Positions 1 through 6,338 of a stretch of DNA of 64,000 nucleotides are shown here, one piece after another. The position numbers and the translations under genes were made by a program. Every line of letters starts with the position of its first letter. Position 1 is the first letter of the stretch. Source of the stretch: Marinobacter sp. NP-4(2019) (GTDB lineage: Bacteria > Pseudomonadota > Gammaproteobacteria > Pseudomonadales > Oleiphilaceae); NCBI RefSeq assembly GCF_003994855.1, contig NZ_CP034142.1, positions 4,409,319 to 4,473,318 on the forward strand, written 5' to 3'. The notes under the pieces were generated by a model. It worked only from the letters and a program-made list of their open reading frames with translations, was not told where the DNA came from and ran no database searches.

Positions 1-344
1 AGCCTGCGATAGATTCTGTGAGTTCGGGCCTTCATGCCCCAGACCTGCATCAGGCGGGCAACACGATTCTCACCCACACGGAGACCTTGCCGTTTGAGGG
101 CGCGATACACTTTCGGGCTGCCGTAGCGACCTTCGCTCTCATTGAATATCCGCCGGATTTTAAGCAGCAGTTCTGCATTCTCGGAGGCCCGCTTCCCGGG
201 CTTGCGATTTACCCAGGCGTAGTAGCCGGAGCGAGAGATATTCAGGTGACGGCACAAGGCCTTTACTCCGTGTTCTCGCCGGTGTTTCCAGGCGAACCGG
301 AACGCTTCTGTCGTTCCTCGGCCTGAAAACGTTGAAACTTTTTT
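1..344 (-). CDS. IS3-family transposase OrfB, N-terminal part (made by -1 frameshift), truncated by window edge
   Basis: Translating the frame one base behind orfA gives a continuous reading frame from the slippery site to the window edge. It contains the HREHGVKALCRHLNISRSGYYAW-type segment typical of the start of IS3 OrfB proteins, ending at MKARTHRIYRR. The DDE catalytic domain would lie further left and is not visible. There is no convincing independent start codon. The zero frame at 338-344 reads A AAA AAG, a canonical -1 slippery heptamer, so the product is expected to be an OrfAB fusion transposase. Confidence 0.75.
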
Positions 345-634
345 AGGACGTCGTTCTCCTCTTGAAGCTCGGCTATTTGTCGCTTCAATCGGTTAATCTC
401 GTCCTGTTCACTGATCTTCTTTTTGGCTTCAGCCGGCGCTCGCTTAACCCGTTTCATGGCGAATTTCCCCTCACGGTGCTCCTTACGCCAGCGTGACAGC
501 ATCATGGGATGAATATCCAGTGCTTCAGCAACGCTCTTCACACTCCGGTGAGCCTGGTGACTCCACTCAACAGCTTTGACTTTGAACTCGGTGGTGTACT
601 TTTCGGTTTTCTTGCCAGTCTTGATCGCAGGCAT
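263..634 (-). CDS. IS3-family transposase OrfA
   Basis: A 123-residue protein with an N-terminal helix-turn-helix (about residues 12-55, including SVAEALDIHPMMLSRWRKE) and a C-terminal coiled coil rich in Leu/Glu (about 75-105, EINRLKRQIAELQEENDVLKK). This is the standard OrfA layout: the HTH binds the terminal repeats and the leucine-zipper region multimerises. The A AAA AAG slippery site falls at codons for LKK near residue 98, where -1 slippage would join OrfA to OrfB. The 25 residues after that point are the unshifted tail. Start is ATG at 634, just inside the IS end. Confidence 0.85.
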   Translation of the reverse strand: MPAIKTGKKTEKYTTEFKVKAVEWSHQAHRSVKSVAEALDIHPMMLSRWRKEHREGKFAMKRVKRAPAEAKKKISEQDEINRLKRQIAELQEENDVLKKFQRFQAEERQKRSGSPGNTGENTE

Positions 635-692
635 CGGTTTTTCTCCCTTTGCGGAGTTATCGATGCGTGTCTATTGAAGTGGGGGAAGTGCA

Positions 693-718
693 GAACGAAC
701 TTGAATGACTGGTTATGT
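693..718 (-). other. attC site of cassette 13, interrupted by the IS
   Basis: The bases from 693 to 718 match the R''-side arm of the long attC sites elsewhere in the array: the string GAACGAACT.GAAT.ACTGGTTA recurs at about 5,860 and 6,810. The R'' core (minus strand ACATAAC) is at 712-718, right after the stop of the DUF3024 gene. The opposite arm and R' core are missing because the IS3 element begins at about 692; they may lie beyond the left edge. Confidence 0.7.
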
Positions 719-719
719 G

Positions 720-1067
720 CTACCCGAAGAAACAGCCATTCTCATCGGCATTCACGATAGCAAAAAATTCCTCGATGGAGCGTGACTCCGGTTCTGGCGT
801 GTACGAATGCCATTTCAGATCGCTACGCATCCAGTAGATTTTCCAGCGTTGAGATTTTTTGACGTAGGTAGCTTTGGCCACCGGCGACTCAATGATCGTG
901 GCCGGCTCACGAAAATGCGGGCGAATCTCCACAATCTGCACGCTTTGGCCAGAAACTCGCACGTCTAGATCTAACTTGGGTCGGATCTCTACTGGCGGCC
1001 TCCGGTCCTCAAGAAATTCAGAAGCGGCCCGCTCAATTTTCTTTGCTTCGAACTCACTGAATGCCAT
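720..1067 (-). CDS. Cassette 13: DUF3024 family protein
   Basis: A 115-residue soluble protein. The pattern FSEFEAKKIERA...RRPPVEIRPKLDLDVRVSGQSV.I.EIRP..., followed by SPVAKATYVKKSQRWKIYWMR.DLKWH.Y.P.P, matches the DUF3024 family as I know it. That family is often found as integron cassettes and has no established function. ATG start at 1065-1067; the TAG stop lies two bases from the R'' core of its attC. It is the outermost intact gene of the visible array and its attC is broken by the IS, so this cassette probably can no longer be excised cleanly. Confidence 0.8.
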   Translation of the reverse strand: MAFSEFEAKKIERAASEFLEDRRPPVEIRPKLDLDVRVSGQSVQIVEIRPHFREPATIIESPVAKATYVKKSQRWKIYWMRSDLKWHSYTPEPESRSIEEFFAIVNADENGCFFG

Positions 1068-1090
1068 ATTGATTCTCTATGGGAACGCCC

Positions 1091-1174
1091 ACATAACGCC
1101 TGCAGCACGCGCGACCTTGGAATGGCGCTGAAGGCGCCATGGAAAGGGCGTCGCTGTGACTGCACTGGTTATGT
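1091..1174 (-). other. attC site, cassette 12 (84 bp)
   Basis: In cassette orientation it starts with the R'' core ACATAAC (1168-1174), overlapping the stop of the M15-like gene, and ends with the R' core GTTATGT (1091-1097). The interior is imperfectly palindromic (…GGCGCCATTCCAAGG…), as expected for a folded single-strand attC. Confidence 0.8.
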
Positions 1175-1798
1175 TTCGATGCTACGTAGAAACTCTCTAT
1201 ATAGCGCTTGATGCCTACCATTGTGGTTTTCCTCTCCGGGCTTTGTCAGGGTCCCTTTCGGCGGAATGTAGCTTTTTATCCACTTTTCAGGCGTCGGACT
1301 CCAGCGAATGTTTACCGCTGCAAGCTTGGGAAAGAAGTATAGTGACGAGTATCCGGGGACGTTGTCATGAATCCACCACGCTAGTGCCTGCCAATCCCCC
1401 GTCTTTTCGTAGTAGTCAACAAGCGAATTAACCACAATACAAGCGGTTGCTCCAATCTCGCTATTCTTATCACGGTAGTCCCAAATATGGTGGGCATAGT
1501 TCGACTCGTTGCTGGAGCAGTTATATTGATTTTTGTATTCGGCCCCTTTTGCGTTTACAGCCGGTGAGCGGTATCCAGATCTGATTGAAACGCGACCTAA
1601 AGCCCCTTGGATTGGCTCAAGGACTTCCTGGCATAGGCCACGTCCCGCCTCAATTGCAATATCGGGATATTCTGGAATATTCGGGATGCGCTCGATTTGA
1701 GAGATTTCCGAGTACAAAAAATCTCTCATAAAAAACGAATCAGATAAGCGTACTCGGCCCAGTTGTTCTAGCGCCTTCACGGATTGAGGTGATCGCAA
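1169..1798 (-). CDS. Cassette 12: M15-like peptidase family protein
   Basis: 209 residues from a TTG start at 1796-1798, chosen because AAGGAGG lies just upstream. A longer in-frame reading would begin inside the neighbouring attC and is unlikely. The middle carries IRSGYRSPAVNAKG followed by NYAHHIWDYRD, which resembles the metal-binding part of the M15 (D-Ala-D-Ala carboxypeptidase-like) fold. The late histidine expected as the third ligand appears to be replaced (NIRWSP), so activity is doubtful. No signal peptide is seen, so a cytoplasmic role is possible. The function in integrons is unknown. Confidence 0.6.
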   Translation of the reverse strand: MRSPQSVKALEQLGRVRLSDSFFMRDFLYSEISQIERIPNIPEYPDIAIEAGRGLCQEVLEPIQGALGRVSIRSGYRSPAVNAKGAEYKNQYNCSSNESNYAHHIWDYRDKNSEIGATACIVVNSLVDYYEKTGDWQALAWWIHDNVPGYSSLYFFPKLAAVNIRWSPTPEKWIKSYIPPKGTLTKPGEENHNGRHQALYREFLRSIET

Positions 1799-1813
1799 AC
1801 TGACCTCCTTGAA

Positions 1814-1885
1814 ACATAACGCTAGCGTAACGGGCCGATTTGGAGCGCCAGCGGAAAACCGGTCCCGTTGACGCAATGGTTAAGA
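1814..1885 (-). other. attC site, cassette 11 (72 bp)
   Basis: R'' core TCTTAAC at 1879-1885 overlaps the stop of the cassette 11 gene. R' core GTTATGT is at 1814-1820. Between them is a near-palindrome built on AACGGGACCGG / CCGATT..GGCCCGTT. Confidence 0.8.
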
Positions 1886-2512
1886 ATCCTCGTTTTTCTT
1901 CCCGCCATATCGCTCAAACTCCATGCCCATAAGCTTAAATTTGGCTGCATAAGGCATTACGAGCAGCCCGATAAAAATCCCCAAAAGAGTCAGCTGCTGG
2001 GAGGTGAACTTATAAACTGAAGCGATATCTAGGACCAATATCGCTGCCACAAAAAACGCTAGCAAGCGACAGTACACGGCAAAGCTATCGGTTACTCGAC
2101 TAGACTTTTTTCTACTTTCTATTTTCTGGTAAGCCCTGCCTCCCGCCTTCAAGGAATCGAACTTGGGCAGCGAAGGTATTTCTTCAAGACTTAGCGTATC
2201 TCCTGATACCTGAAAGATACGCTTCTCCTTGCCATCGTAAGCGTAAACAAAAGCCGGAGGAGAGGATGGAAGAAGCCTTGCATAGTCTGCTAGCTGTTGT
2301 ACAGCGTTACTAACTGATTGGGATTCCGTAGAGCTTTTGATCTCAATGATGCCGATGACATCGTTGGTACCTTGATCAATGATCGCTACATCAATCGATA
2401 TCCGTTTATGGCGATCTACAGAAACCGGGAACTCTAAATGAACTGCTGATTCGGGATAACCCAGTTCAGTGAGCTCTTGACGCAGCGCCTTTTGGACCTC
2501 CAATTCCCGCAA
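1880..2512 (-). CDS. Cassette 11: HsdR-N/PD-(D/E)XK-like protein with C-terminal membrane segments
   Basis: 210 residues. TTG start at 2510-2512 with GGAG nine bases upstream. The first ~110 residues resemble the type I restriction HsdR N-terminal nuclease-like fold: an acidic residue in RISIDVAIID, then IIEIKSS, which fits the D...ExK core of PD-(D/E)XK enzymes. Two hydrophobic segments follow (about 148-168 and 176-193), then a basic tail. A nuclease-like domain tethered to the membrane suggests nucleic-acid surveillance, but no activity is demonstrated and it may be only a binding domain. No methylase or specificity gene is nearby. Confidence 0.6.
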   Translation of the reverse strand: MRELEVQKALRQELTELGYPESAVHLEFPVSVDRHKRISIDVAIIDQGTNDVIGIIEIKSSTESQSVSNAVQQLADYARLLPSSPPAFVYAYDGKEKRIFQVSGDTLSLEEIPSLPKFDSLKAGGRAYQKIESRKKSSRVTDSFAVYCRLLAFFVAAILVLDIASVYKFTSQQLTLLGIFIGLLVMPYAAKFKLMGMEFERYGGKKNEDS

Positions 2513-2532
2513 AACTTTTTACTCCATTTGAT

Positions 2533-2616
2533 TCTTAACGCTGCCAGCATGCGCGCCTTTGTAGTGGAGGCAAAGCCGCAACGAAAAAGGCGTCGCCGTG
2601 CCTGGCCTGGTTATAA
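2533..2616 (-). other. attC site, cassette 10 (84 bp)
   Basis: R'' core TTATAAC at 2610-2616 and R' core GTTAAGA at 2533-2539. The interior is almost identical to the attC at 3692-3775, differing at only a few bases, so the two sites share a recent origin. Confidence 0.8.
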
Positions 2617-2619
2617 GTT

Positions 2620-3222
2620 CTAGAGTTCACCCGCGAATTCTCGATCTGCAGCGATGGCCAAGAATTTCCTTTGCGCACCAGTGCAACCAGATATTTTGGC
2701 TAGTTCGCCGCAGGCAAGGAACGCGTAATTATCGGAGAACATCAAAGTTTCTTTTAGGAATTCATCATCGTAGTTTTGCCGAATCTCATCCTGATTAACT
2801 CTCCGCTTGAGCTGTGCAGCGCCAGTGTGAGTAAGGCTATTCAGTGAGCGCCAATACAGTTTCTTGGGTTGGGACAAGTCGCTGCCTTTTGCTTCGTCAA
2901 TCTCCGATACCAACTGCCAGAATGGCTTCTCAAATTTATCCTTACGTAGGCGAGTGAAATCTACTTCCTCAGCACACTCAGAAAACCAAACACCCTTTAC
3001 GTACGCCTCGAAGAGCGACCGCACTATGCTGCATGCCGAGCTGTATAACTGATGGTCGATTAGAACTGCCACACTCCTTTGATGTTCAATCGCTACATTG
3101 TGAAAAAGGGTTGGAAAAAAAGAACTATCGTCGCCCGGAATAACTATCCCGCGAAGACATTCGTTCATTTTTTCTGATAGTTCATACGATCTGCGTAAAG
3201 TGGTTTTCACAGACTCCCTCAC
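2620..3222 (-). CDS. Cassette 10: conserved hypothetical helical protein
   Basis: 200 residues with a GTG start at 3220-3222, four bases after the attC core. A second GTG four codons later is possible. It looks all-helical. The sequence around FHNVAIEHQRSVAVLIDHQLYSSACSIVRSLFEAYVKGVWF recalls the DUF5677/DUF6988 class of helical proteins found near defence and integron genes, but I only weakly recognise it. No membrane segment or catalytic motif is evident. It probably depends on readthrough transcription from the integron promoter. Confidence 0.6.
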   Translation of the reverse strand: MRESVKTTLRRSYELSEKMNECLRGIVIPGDDSSFFPTLFHNVAIEHQRSVAVLIDHQLYSSACSIVRSLFEAYVKGVWFSECAEEVDFTRLRKDKFEKPFWQLVSEIDEAKGSDLSQPKKLYWRSLNSLTHTGAAQLKRRVNQDEIRQNYDDEFLKETLMFSDNYAFLACGELAKISGCTGAQRKFLAIAADREFAGEL

Positions 3223-3225
3223 GAC

Positions 3226-3297
3226 TTATAACGCCTTGGCTTTGCGGCGTGCCGGAGCGCCAGCGTAGGCGCGTCCGACAACAGCCAATTGTTAAGC
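3226..3297 (-). other. attC site, cassette 9 (72 bp)
   Basis: R'' core GCTTAAC at 3291-3297 overlaps the stop codon of cassette 9. R' core GTTATAA is at 3226-3232. Confidence 0.75.
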
Positions 3298-3684
3298 ACT
3301 CTCCGAGCTCCATTGAATGTCCTGAATGTCTGGAGACTCCGAAAGCACCACCGACAAAGCTTCTAGCAACGGGGCCGCTACTTCAAAAGATGCCTTGTTG
3401 CGGCCAAACAGTTTCTTGGCTTTGCGATCCAAATACACACGCCAGCGGTTGCTTTCACCCTCGATGTTACCGCAACAGAGCCAATACTCGTTGTCGTCAA
3501 CGATGTACTCAACAAACCACCCCCAATCCTCGTAATTTGGATAGCTGGTTTCTACTCCCCTCGCTGCAAGCTCACGGGAAAGCCACCAAGCTAGTTCGGC
3601 CCCGTAGCACTCAGGATTAACCTGAGCCTCTTCAGAGAGGAATGGTTTAAACAGATTCGAGCTAAAATCTACACAGGTATCCAT
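3292..3684 (-). CDS. Cassette 9: hypothetical protein
   Basis: 130 residues, ATG start at 3682-3684 eight bases before the upstream attC core. Acidic and rich in tryptophan and tyrosine (WGWFVEYIVDDNEYWLCCGN), followed by a short basic stretch (RRKAKKLFGRNK-like). No family, signal or membrane segment recognised. Complete, with its own attC, so it is a bona fide cassette gene. Confidence 0.6.
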   Translation of the reverse strand: MDTCVDFSSNLFKPFLSEEAQVNPECYGAELAWWLSRELAARGVETSYPNYEDWGWFVEYIVDDNEYWLCCGNIEGESNRWRVYLDRKAKKLFGRNKASFEVAAPLLEALSVVLSESPDIQDIQWSSESA

Positions 3685-3691
3685 ATTCTAT

Positions 3692-3775
3692 GCTTAACGC
3701 CGCCAGCATGCGCGGCTTTGTAGTGAAGGCAAAGCCGCAACGAAAAAGGCGTCGCCGTGCCTGGCCTGGTTATGT
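3692..3775 (-). other. attC site, cassette 8 (84 bp)
   Basis: R'' core ACATAAC at 3769-3775 and R' core GTTAAGC at 3692-3698, the latter a perfect GTTRRRY. Near twin of the site at 2533-2616. Confidence 0.8.
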
Positions 3776-4150
3776 GACACTCCGGTTCCTTGGGTTGTGA
3801 TGGGATAGCGCAGCACCACACCATTTATTGATGGTTTTGCGATCCTCAAGACTAGGATCGTACTCAAGGTTGTGTGATGGTGATGTAAGCATCTCTTCCC
3901 GAATATCTTCGTACTCTTGTTCAGTAATTTCGAGAGGCTTCCAGTGACATCCGCCACTCATTCCTTGGTCAGCACCGCCAGAGAGCAGCTCCTCATTCAA
4001 AATATGGAAAGGAGGAAACTGCTTTGTGCATGAGACATGCATTGCCAGACGGGGCGAATAACGTAGAAGAAAATCATCAAAATTAACGATTTCCCAGCTC
4101 CCGTCGGCGCTACCCATAGCGGGTAAAATCTTGATCTTAATTTGCCTCAT
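3770..4150 (-). CDS. Cassette 8: hypothetical protein
   Basis: 126 residues from ATG at 4148-4150 (MRQIKIKILPAMG...). A longer in-frame reading would run back through the attC of the TA cassette, so the internal ATG just after the core is preferred. The C-terminal half (PLEITEQEYEDIREEML) looks helical and acidic. No recognised domain, no membrane segment. Function unknown. Confidence 0.55.
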   Translation of the reverse strand: MRQIKIKILPAMGSADGSWEIVNFDDFLLRYSPRLAMHVSCTKQFPPFHILNEELLSGGADQGMSGGCHWKPLEITEQEYEDIREEMLTSPSHNLEYDPSLEDRKTINKWCGAALSHHNPRNRSVT

Positions 4151-4162
4151 GACTTCATCTAC

Positions 4163-4241
4163 ACATAACGCCCAAGCGCACCGGTGACTTTGACGTAGCG
4201 AAGCGGAGACAAAGGCATCCGAGTGACGCGCCTGGTTAGCT
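4163..4241 (-). other. attC site, cassette 7 (79 bp)
   Basis: R'' core AGCTAAC at 4235-4241 overlaps the toxin stop codon. R' core GTTATGT is at 4163-4169. Confidence 0.8.
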
Positions 4242-4538
4242 GTTCCCAAGCATGTATGCACGAAGCTGCCGCTCCTCTCGCATGACATAGAGGACGAGAA
4301 CCCGCTTCTCATCCTCACGATAAAAAATGCGACACGGTGGAATCACTACCTCCCTGTATACCGAATCAGGGAGCTCTGGAGGAATCCGTCCGGATTGGGG
4401 AAAATCTTCCAAGCGCTCGGTCTTATCGAAAACTTCTTGGACCAGATGACTTGCGGCAACAGGATTATCCAGAGCAATGTACTCAGCGATGGCATCCAGT
4501 TCTTGAAGGGCAGGCTCCGTCCAGATTACTTCAGCCAT
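4236..4538 (-). CDS. Cassette 7: RelE/ParE-family toxin
   Basis: A 100-residue basic-acidic protein with the RelE/ParE fold signature: WTEPALQELDAIAEYIALDNPVAA at the start, then the core ...FPQSGRIPPELPDSVYREVVIPPCRIFYRED, ending in strands with LVLYVMREERQLR. Members either cleave mRNA on ribosomes (RelE) or poison gyrase (ParE); the sequence does not decide which. Its start overlaps the antitoxin end by 13 bp, so the two are translationally coupled. In integrons such pairs are thought to stabilise the array by killing cells that lose it. Confidence 0.85.
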   Translation of the reverse strand: MAEVIWTEPALQELDAIAEYIALDNPVAASHLVQEVFDKTERLEDFPQSGRIPPELPDSVYREVVIPPCRIFYREDEKRVLVLYVMREERQLRAYMLGNS

Positions 4539-4783
4539 TTACTCATTTTCTCCCTGGCCTCACTTTGGCTGTACGTTCTTCCCTCAAGTACAGCACGCTC
4601 TCCCCGTGAGAGCCCCTCAAGCAGCTCAAGTCGGCGCTGCATAAACTCGTAATCCTGCACATCGACAAGGTATGCGGATGGCTGACCATGCTCCGTTATC
4701 AGTATCGGCTCTTTAGACAAGTGCAGATCTGCCAGAATCTTTGTGGCTTGGCGCTTGAGGTTCGTAACAAGCTCAACTTTCAT
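4526..4783 (-). CDS. Cassette 7: Phd/YefM-type antitoxin
   Basis: 85 residues. The N-terminal half (MKVELVTNLKRQATKILADLHLSKEPILITEHGQ.SAYLVDVQDYEFMQ) is a Phd/YefM DNA-binding fold. The C-terminal third is charged and probably disordered until it wraps the toxin. It lies upstream of the toxin in a two-gene cassette with its own promoter at 4814-4842, unusual in an array where other genes depend on the common promoter. Likely autorepresses through the palindrome at 4808-4827. Confidence 0.85.
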   Translation of the reverse strand: MKVELVTNLKRQATKILADLHLSKEPILITEHGQPSAYLVDVQDYEFMQRRLELLEGLSRGERAVLEGRTYSQSEAREKMSKWLK

Positions 4784-4807
4784 GGGCTCACCCTGAATCA
4801 GACTAAT

Positions 4808-4842
4808 AGTGACACTATAGTATCACTTTTCAGGTGGGGCAA
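4808..4842 (-). promoter_or_regulatory. Promoter and palindromic operator of the TA cassette
   Basis: On the minus strand TTGCCC (4837-4842), a 17-bp spacer, and TATAGT (4814-4819). The -10 is embedded in a 20-bp near-perfect palindrome, AGTGATACTATAGTGTCACT (4808-4827, one mismatched pair). This layout suggests the antitoxin-toxin complex binds over the -10 and shuts off its own transcription. Confidence 0.7.
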
Positions 4843-4846
4843 TCAC

Positions 4847-4918
4847 AGCTAACGCCGGTGGTAATGGGCGGCAACGAAGCGCAGCGTAGTTGGCGTCCCG
4901 TTGACCACTTGGTTAACT
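4847..4918 (-). other. attC site, cassette 6 (72 bp)
   Basis: R'' core AGTTAAC at 4912-4918 overlaps the stop of cassette 6. R' core GTTAGCT is at 4847-4853. Confidence 0.75.
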
Positions 4919-5221
4919 GCCGGACTCTCGGTCATGTAACAGCTTAATGAGTAACTCCTTTTGAGGGTTCCCTTTGAAACCCTGAAAGCTCCAGGCAAAC
5001 GCAACACCGGCACCGATAGCTCCAAGGTAGAACATTGGGTGAGCTTCCATCTGCTCCACAACACCATGCCGACCTGATGCCAAAAAGAAAAGGTAGGCGC
5101 CCACGGAGACCAAAATCAGAAACACACCCATAGCCAGAAAAAACCACCTAAAGCGTTGGGTGGTCTGTACCTGCCGCTCCAATACCTCTACCAGTTTTCT
5201 CTCTCTGTCTGACAGATTCAT
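4913..5221 (-). CDS. Cassette 6: small two-TM membrane protein
   Basis: 102 residues with ATG at 5219-5221, only four bases after the attC core. A charged N-terminal helix (1-22, possibly coiled) is followed by a membrane segment at about 24-48 (FRWFFLAMGVFLILVSVGAYLFF) and a second at about 62-80. The charged C-terminus is probably cytoplasmic. No family recognised. One of four consecutive cassettes encoding small membrane proteins. Confidence 0.6.
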   Translation of the reverse strand: MNLSDRERKLVEVLERQVQTTQRFRWFFLAMGVFLILVSVGAYLFFLASGRHGVVEQMEAHPMFYLGAIGAGVAFAWSFQGFKGNPQKELLIKLLHDRESGS

Positions 5222-5225
5222 AAGC

Positions 5226-5303
5226 AGTTAACGCCCGGCTCACGCGCCGGTTTGGAGCCGCGAAGCGGCGGAAAATCGGTCGCTGTGCAGCCGATTGTTA
5301 TGT
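5226..5303 (-). other. attC site, cassette 5 (78 bp)
   Basis: R'' core ACATAAC at 5297-5303 and R' core GTTAACT at 5226-5232, flanking an imperfect palindrome. Confidence 0.75.
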
Positions 5304-5765
5304 TCTGGACAGCTTAGAGGCTCTGATCGCATCCGAAAGTCCTCTCTCAAAGGCTGGCCAATCTTCAAACCCTTTTCTCCCATGAAACATATAAACACTT
5401 CCACTGAGGTCTTCGTAATCCAAAATGGTTGCACTCACGGGAAACAGAAAGCCAAGTTCATTGAATAGCAATAGACTAGATACGATGAAAGCAAAAACCG
5501 CAACCAGCACTGCCAAAGGGGAAGAAGACAGAATGAACACCACAACTGACACTACAAACCAGAAGATAGACTTCCTTATATTCAACACTGTGGATTTAGG
5601 CCGTCCACGCCAGTGATCTAACTTGGCAGACATCTCATTCAATGGATATCTATCGTGAACTAGCATCCGCCGGCCCTTCTTCCAAAACAAGTAAAAATAC
5701 TCATCATCAAATGAATACCTATACCTCGCTCTAAACTTCGCCACTTCAACGACTCGAGTGGTCAA
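5298..5765 (-). CDS. Cassette 5: membrane protein of unknown function
   Basis: 155 residues. TTG start at 5763-5765 with GAGGAG six bases upstream. An N-terminal soluble part rich in aromatic and basic residues (RARYRYSFDDEYFYLFWKKGRRM), a hydrophobic hairpin at about 66-105 (two membrane segments), then a C-terminal soluble part. This soluble-hairpin-soluble arrangement recalls small PH-like membrane proteins such as the YcxB type, but that is a guess. Confidence 0.55.
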   Translation of the reverse strand: MTTRVVEVAKFRARYRYSFDDEYFYLFWKKGRRMLVHDRYPLNEMSAKLDHWRGRPKSTVLNIRKSIFWFVVSVVVFILSSSPLAVLVAVFAFIVSSLLLFNELGFLFPVSATILDYEDLSGSVYMFHGRKGFEDWPAFERGLSDAIRASKLSRT

Positions 5766-5782
5766 TCAAGACTCCTCATAGA

Positions 5783-5887
5783 ACATAACGCCAATATTCA
5801 GCGGCGGCCTTTGCATAGCGAAGCGGAGAAAAGGCCGTCCGGTGGAGGCCCGCCAGGGCCGTAACGAACTGGAATGACTGGTTAGGG
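5783..5887 (-). other. attC site, cassette 4 (105 bp)
   Basis: R'' core CCCTAAC at 5881-5887 and R' core GTTATGT at 5783-5789. It belongs to the longer attC subgroup that shares a GAACTGG / GGCC(C)..GGGCC arm. Confidence 0.8.
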
Positions 5888-6226
5888 ACCATACCAAGAC
5901 TCCGGAAACTTAGATGACATGAACATCCTGAATGAGGCTTTGACCCCTTTCCCGGTGAGCACCTTGCCAACAAAAGCACTGGAGGCAAGCAGCCCAATGA
6001 CCAGCGCGAAAGGGAACGTTATCAAAGTGATCCAAGATAAAGCTGCGCAATCCCTGTCGTCTTTGCAATTTGGTGCTGACAAACTGACCGACCAGATGTC
6101 CGAGATAAACCATGCCAACACGCCAACAATAGCAAAACTCAACAGCAGACCAATCACCATGACGCAGAAGCTTATAGCTTTATATTTCGGCTTTAGGCGC
6201 TTCCATTTCTCCTCATCTGCCCGCAT
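5882..6226 (-). CDS. Cassette 4: small two-TM membrane protein
   Basis: 114 residues, ATG at 6224-6226 about ten bases after the attC core. A charged N-terminus (MRADEEKWKRLKPKYK) is followed by a membrane segment at about 17-43, a loop with two cysteines (PNCKDDRDCAALSW) that could form a disulphide if periplasmic, and a second segment at about 66-89. No family recognised. Confidence 0.6.
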   Translation of the reverse strand: MRADEEKWKRLKPKYKAISFCVMVIGLLLSFAIVGVLAWFISDIWSVSLSAPNCKDDRDCAALSWITLITFPFALVIGLLASSAFVGKVLTGKGVKASFRMFMSSKFPESWYGP

Positions 6227-6236
6227 CTTTTCGAAT

Positions 6237-6338
6237 CCCTAACGCCAGCGCACAACGGCGCCCTTGTAATGGAGGCGCAGCCGCAATGAAAAGGGCGTCC
6301 GGCGGCCATCGGCCGCGTATTGATGCGCCTTGTTAAAT
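6237..6338 (-). other. attC site, cassette 3 (102 bp)
   Basis: R'' core ATTTAAC at 6332-6338 and R' core GTTAGGG at 6237-6243. The interior has GCCGATGGCCGCC-type complementary arms. Confidence 0.75.

Larger units (their letters stand above)
1..692 (-). mobile_element. IS3-family insertion sequence, partial (runs off left edge)
   Basis: The element contains orfA and the start of orfB, read leftward. Its visible end is at about 692, where the minus strand begins TGCACTTCCCCCACTTCAAT and continues into a GACACGC motif. This resembles the terminal inverted repeats of the IS3 subgroup, which begin with TG and share an ATAG..GACACGC stretch. Directly outside it lies the tail of an attC site, so the element sits inside an integron cassette recombination site. 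The other end and the target duplication are outside the window, so exact boundaries are inferred. Confidence 0.8.
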
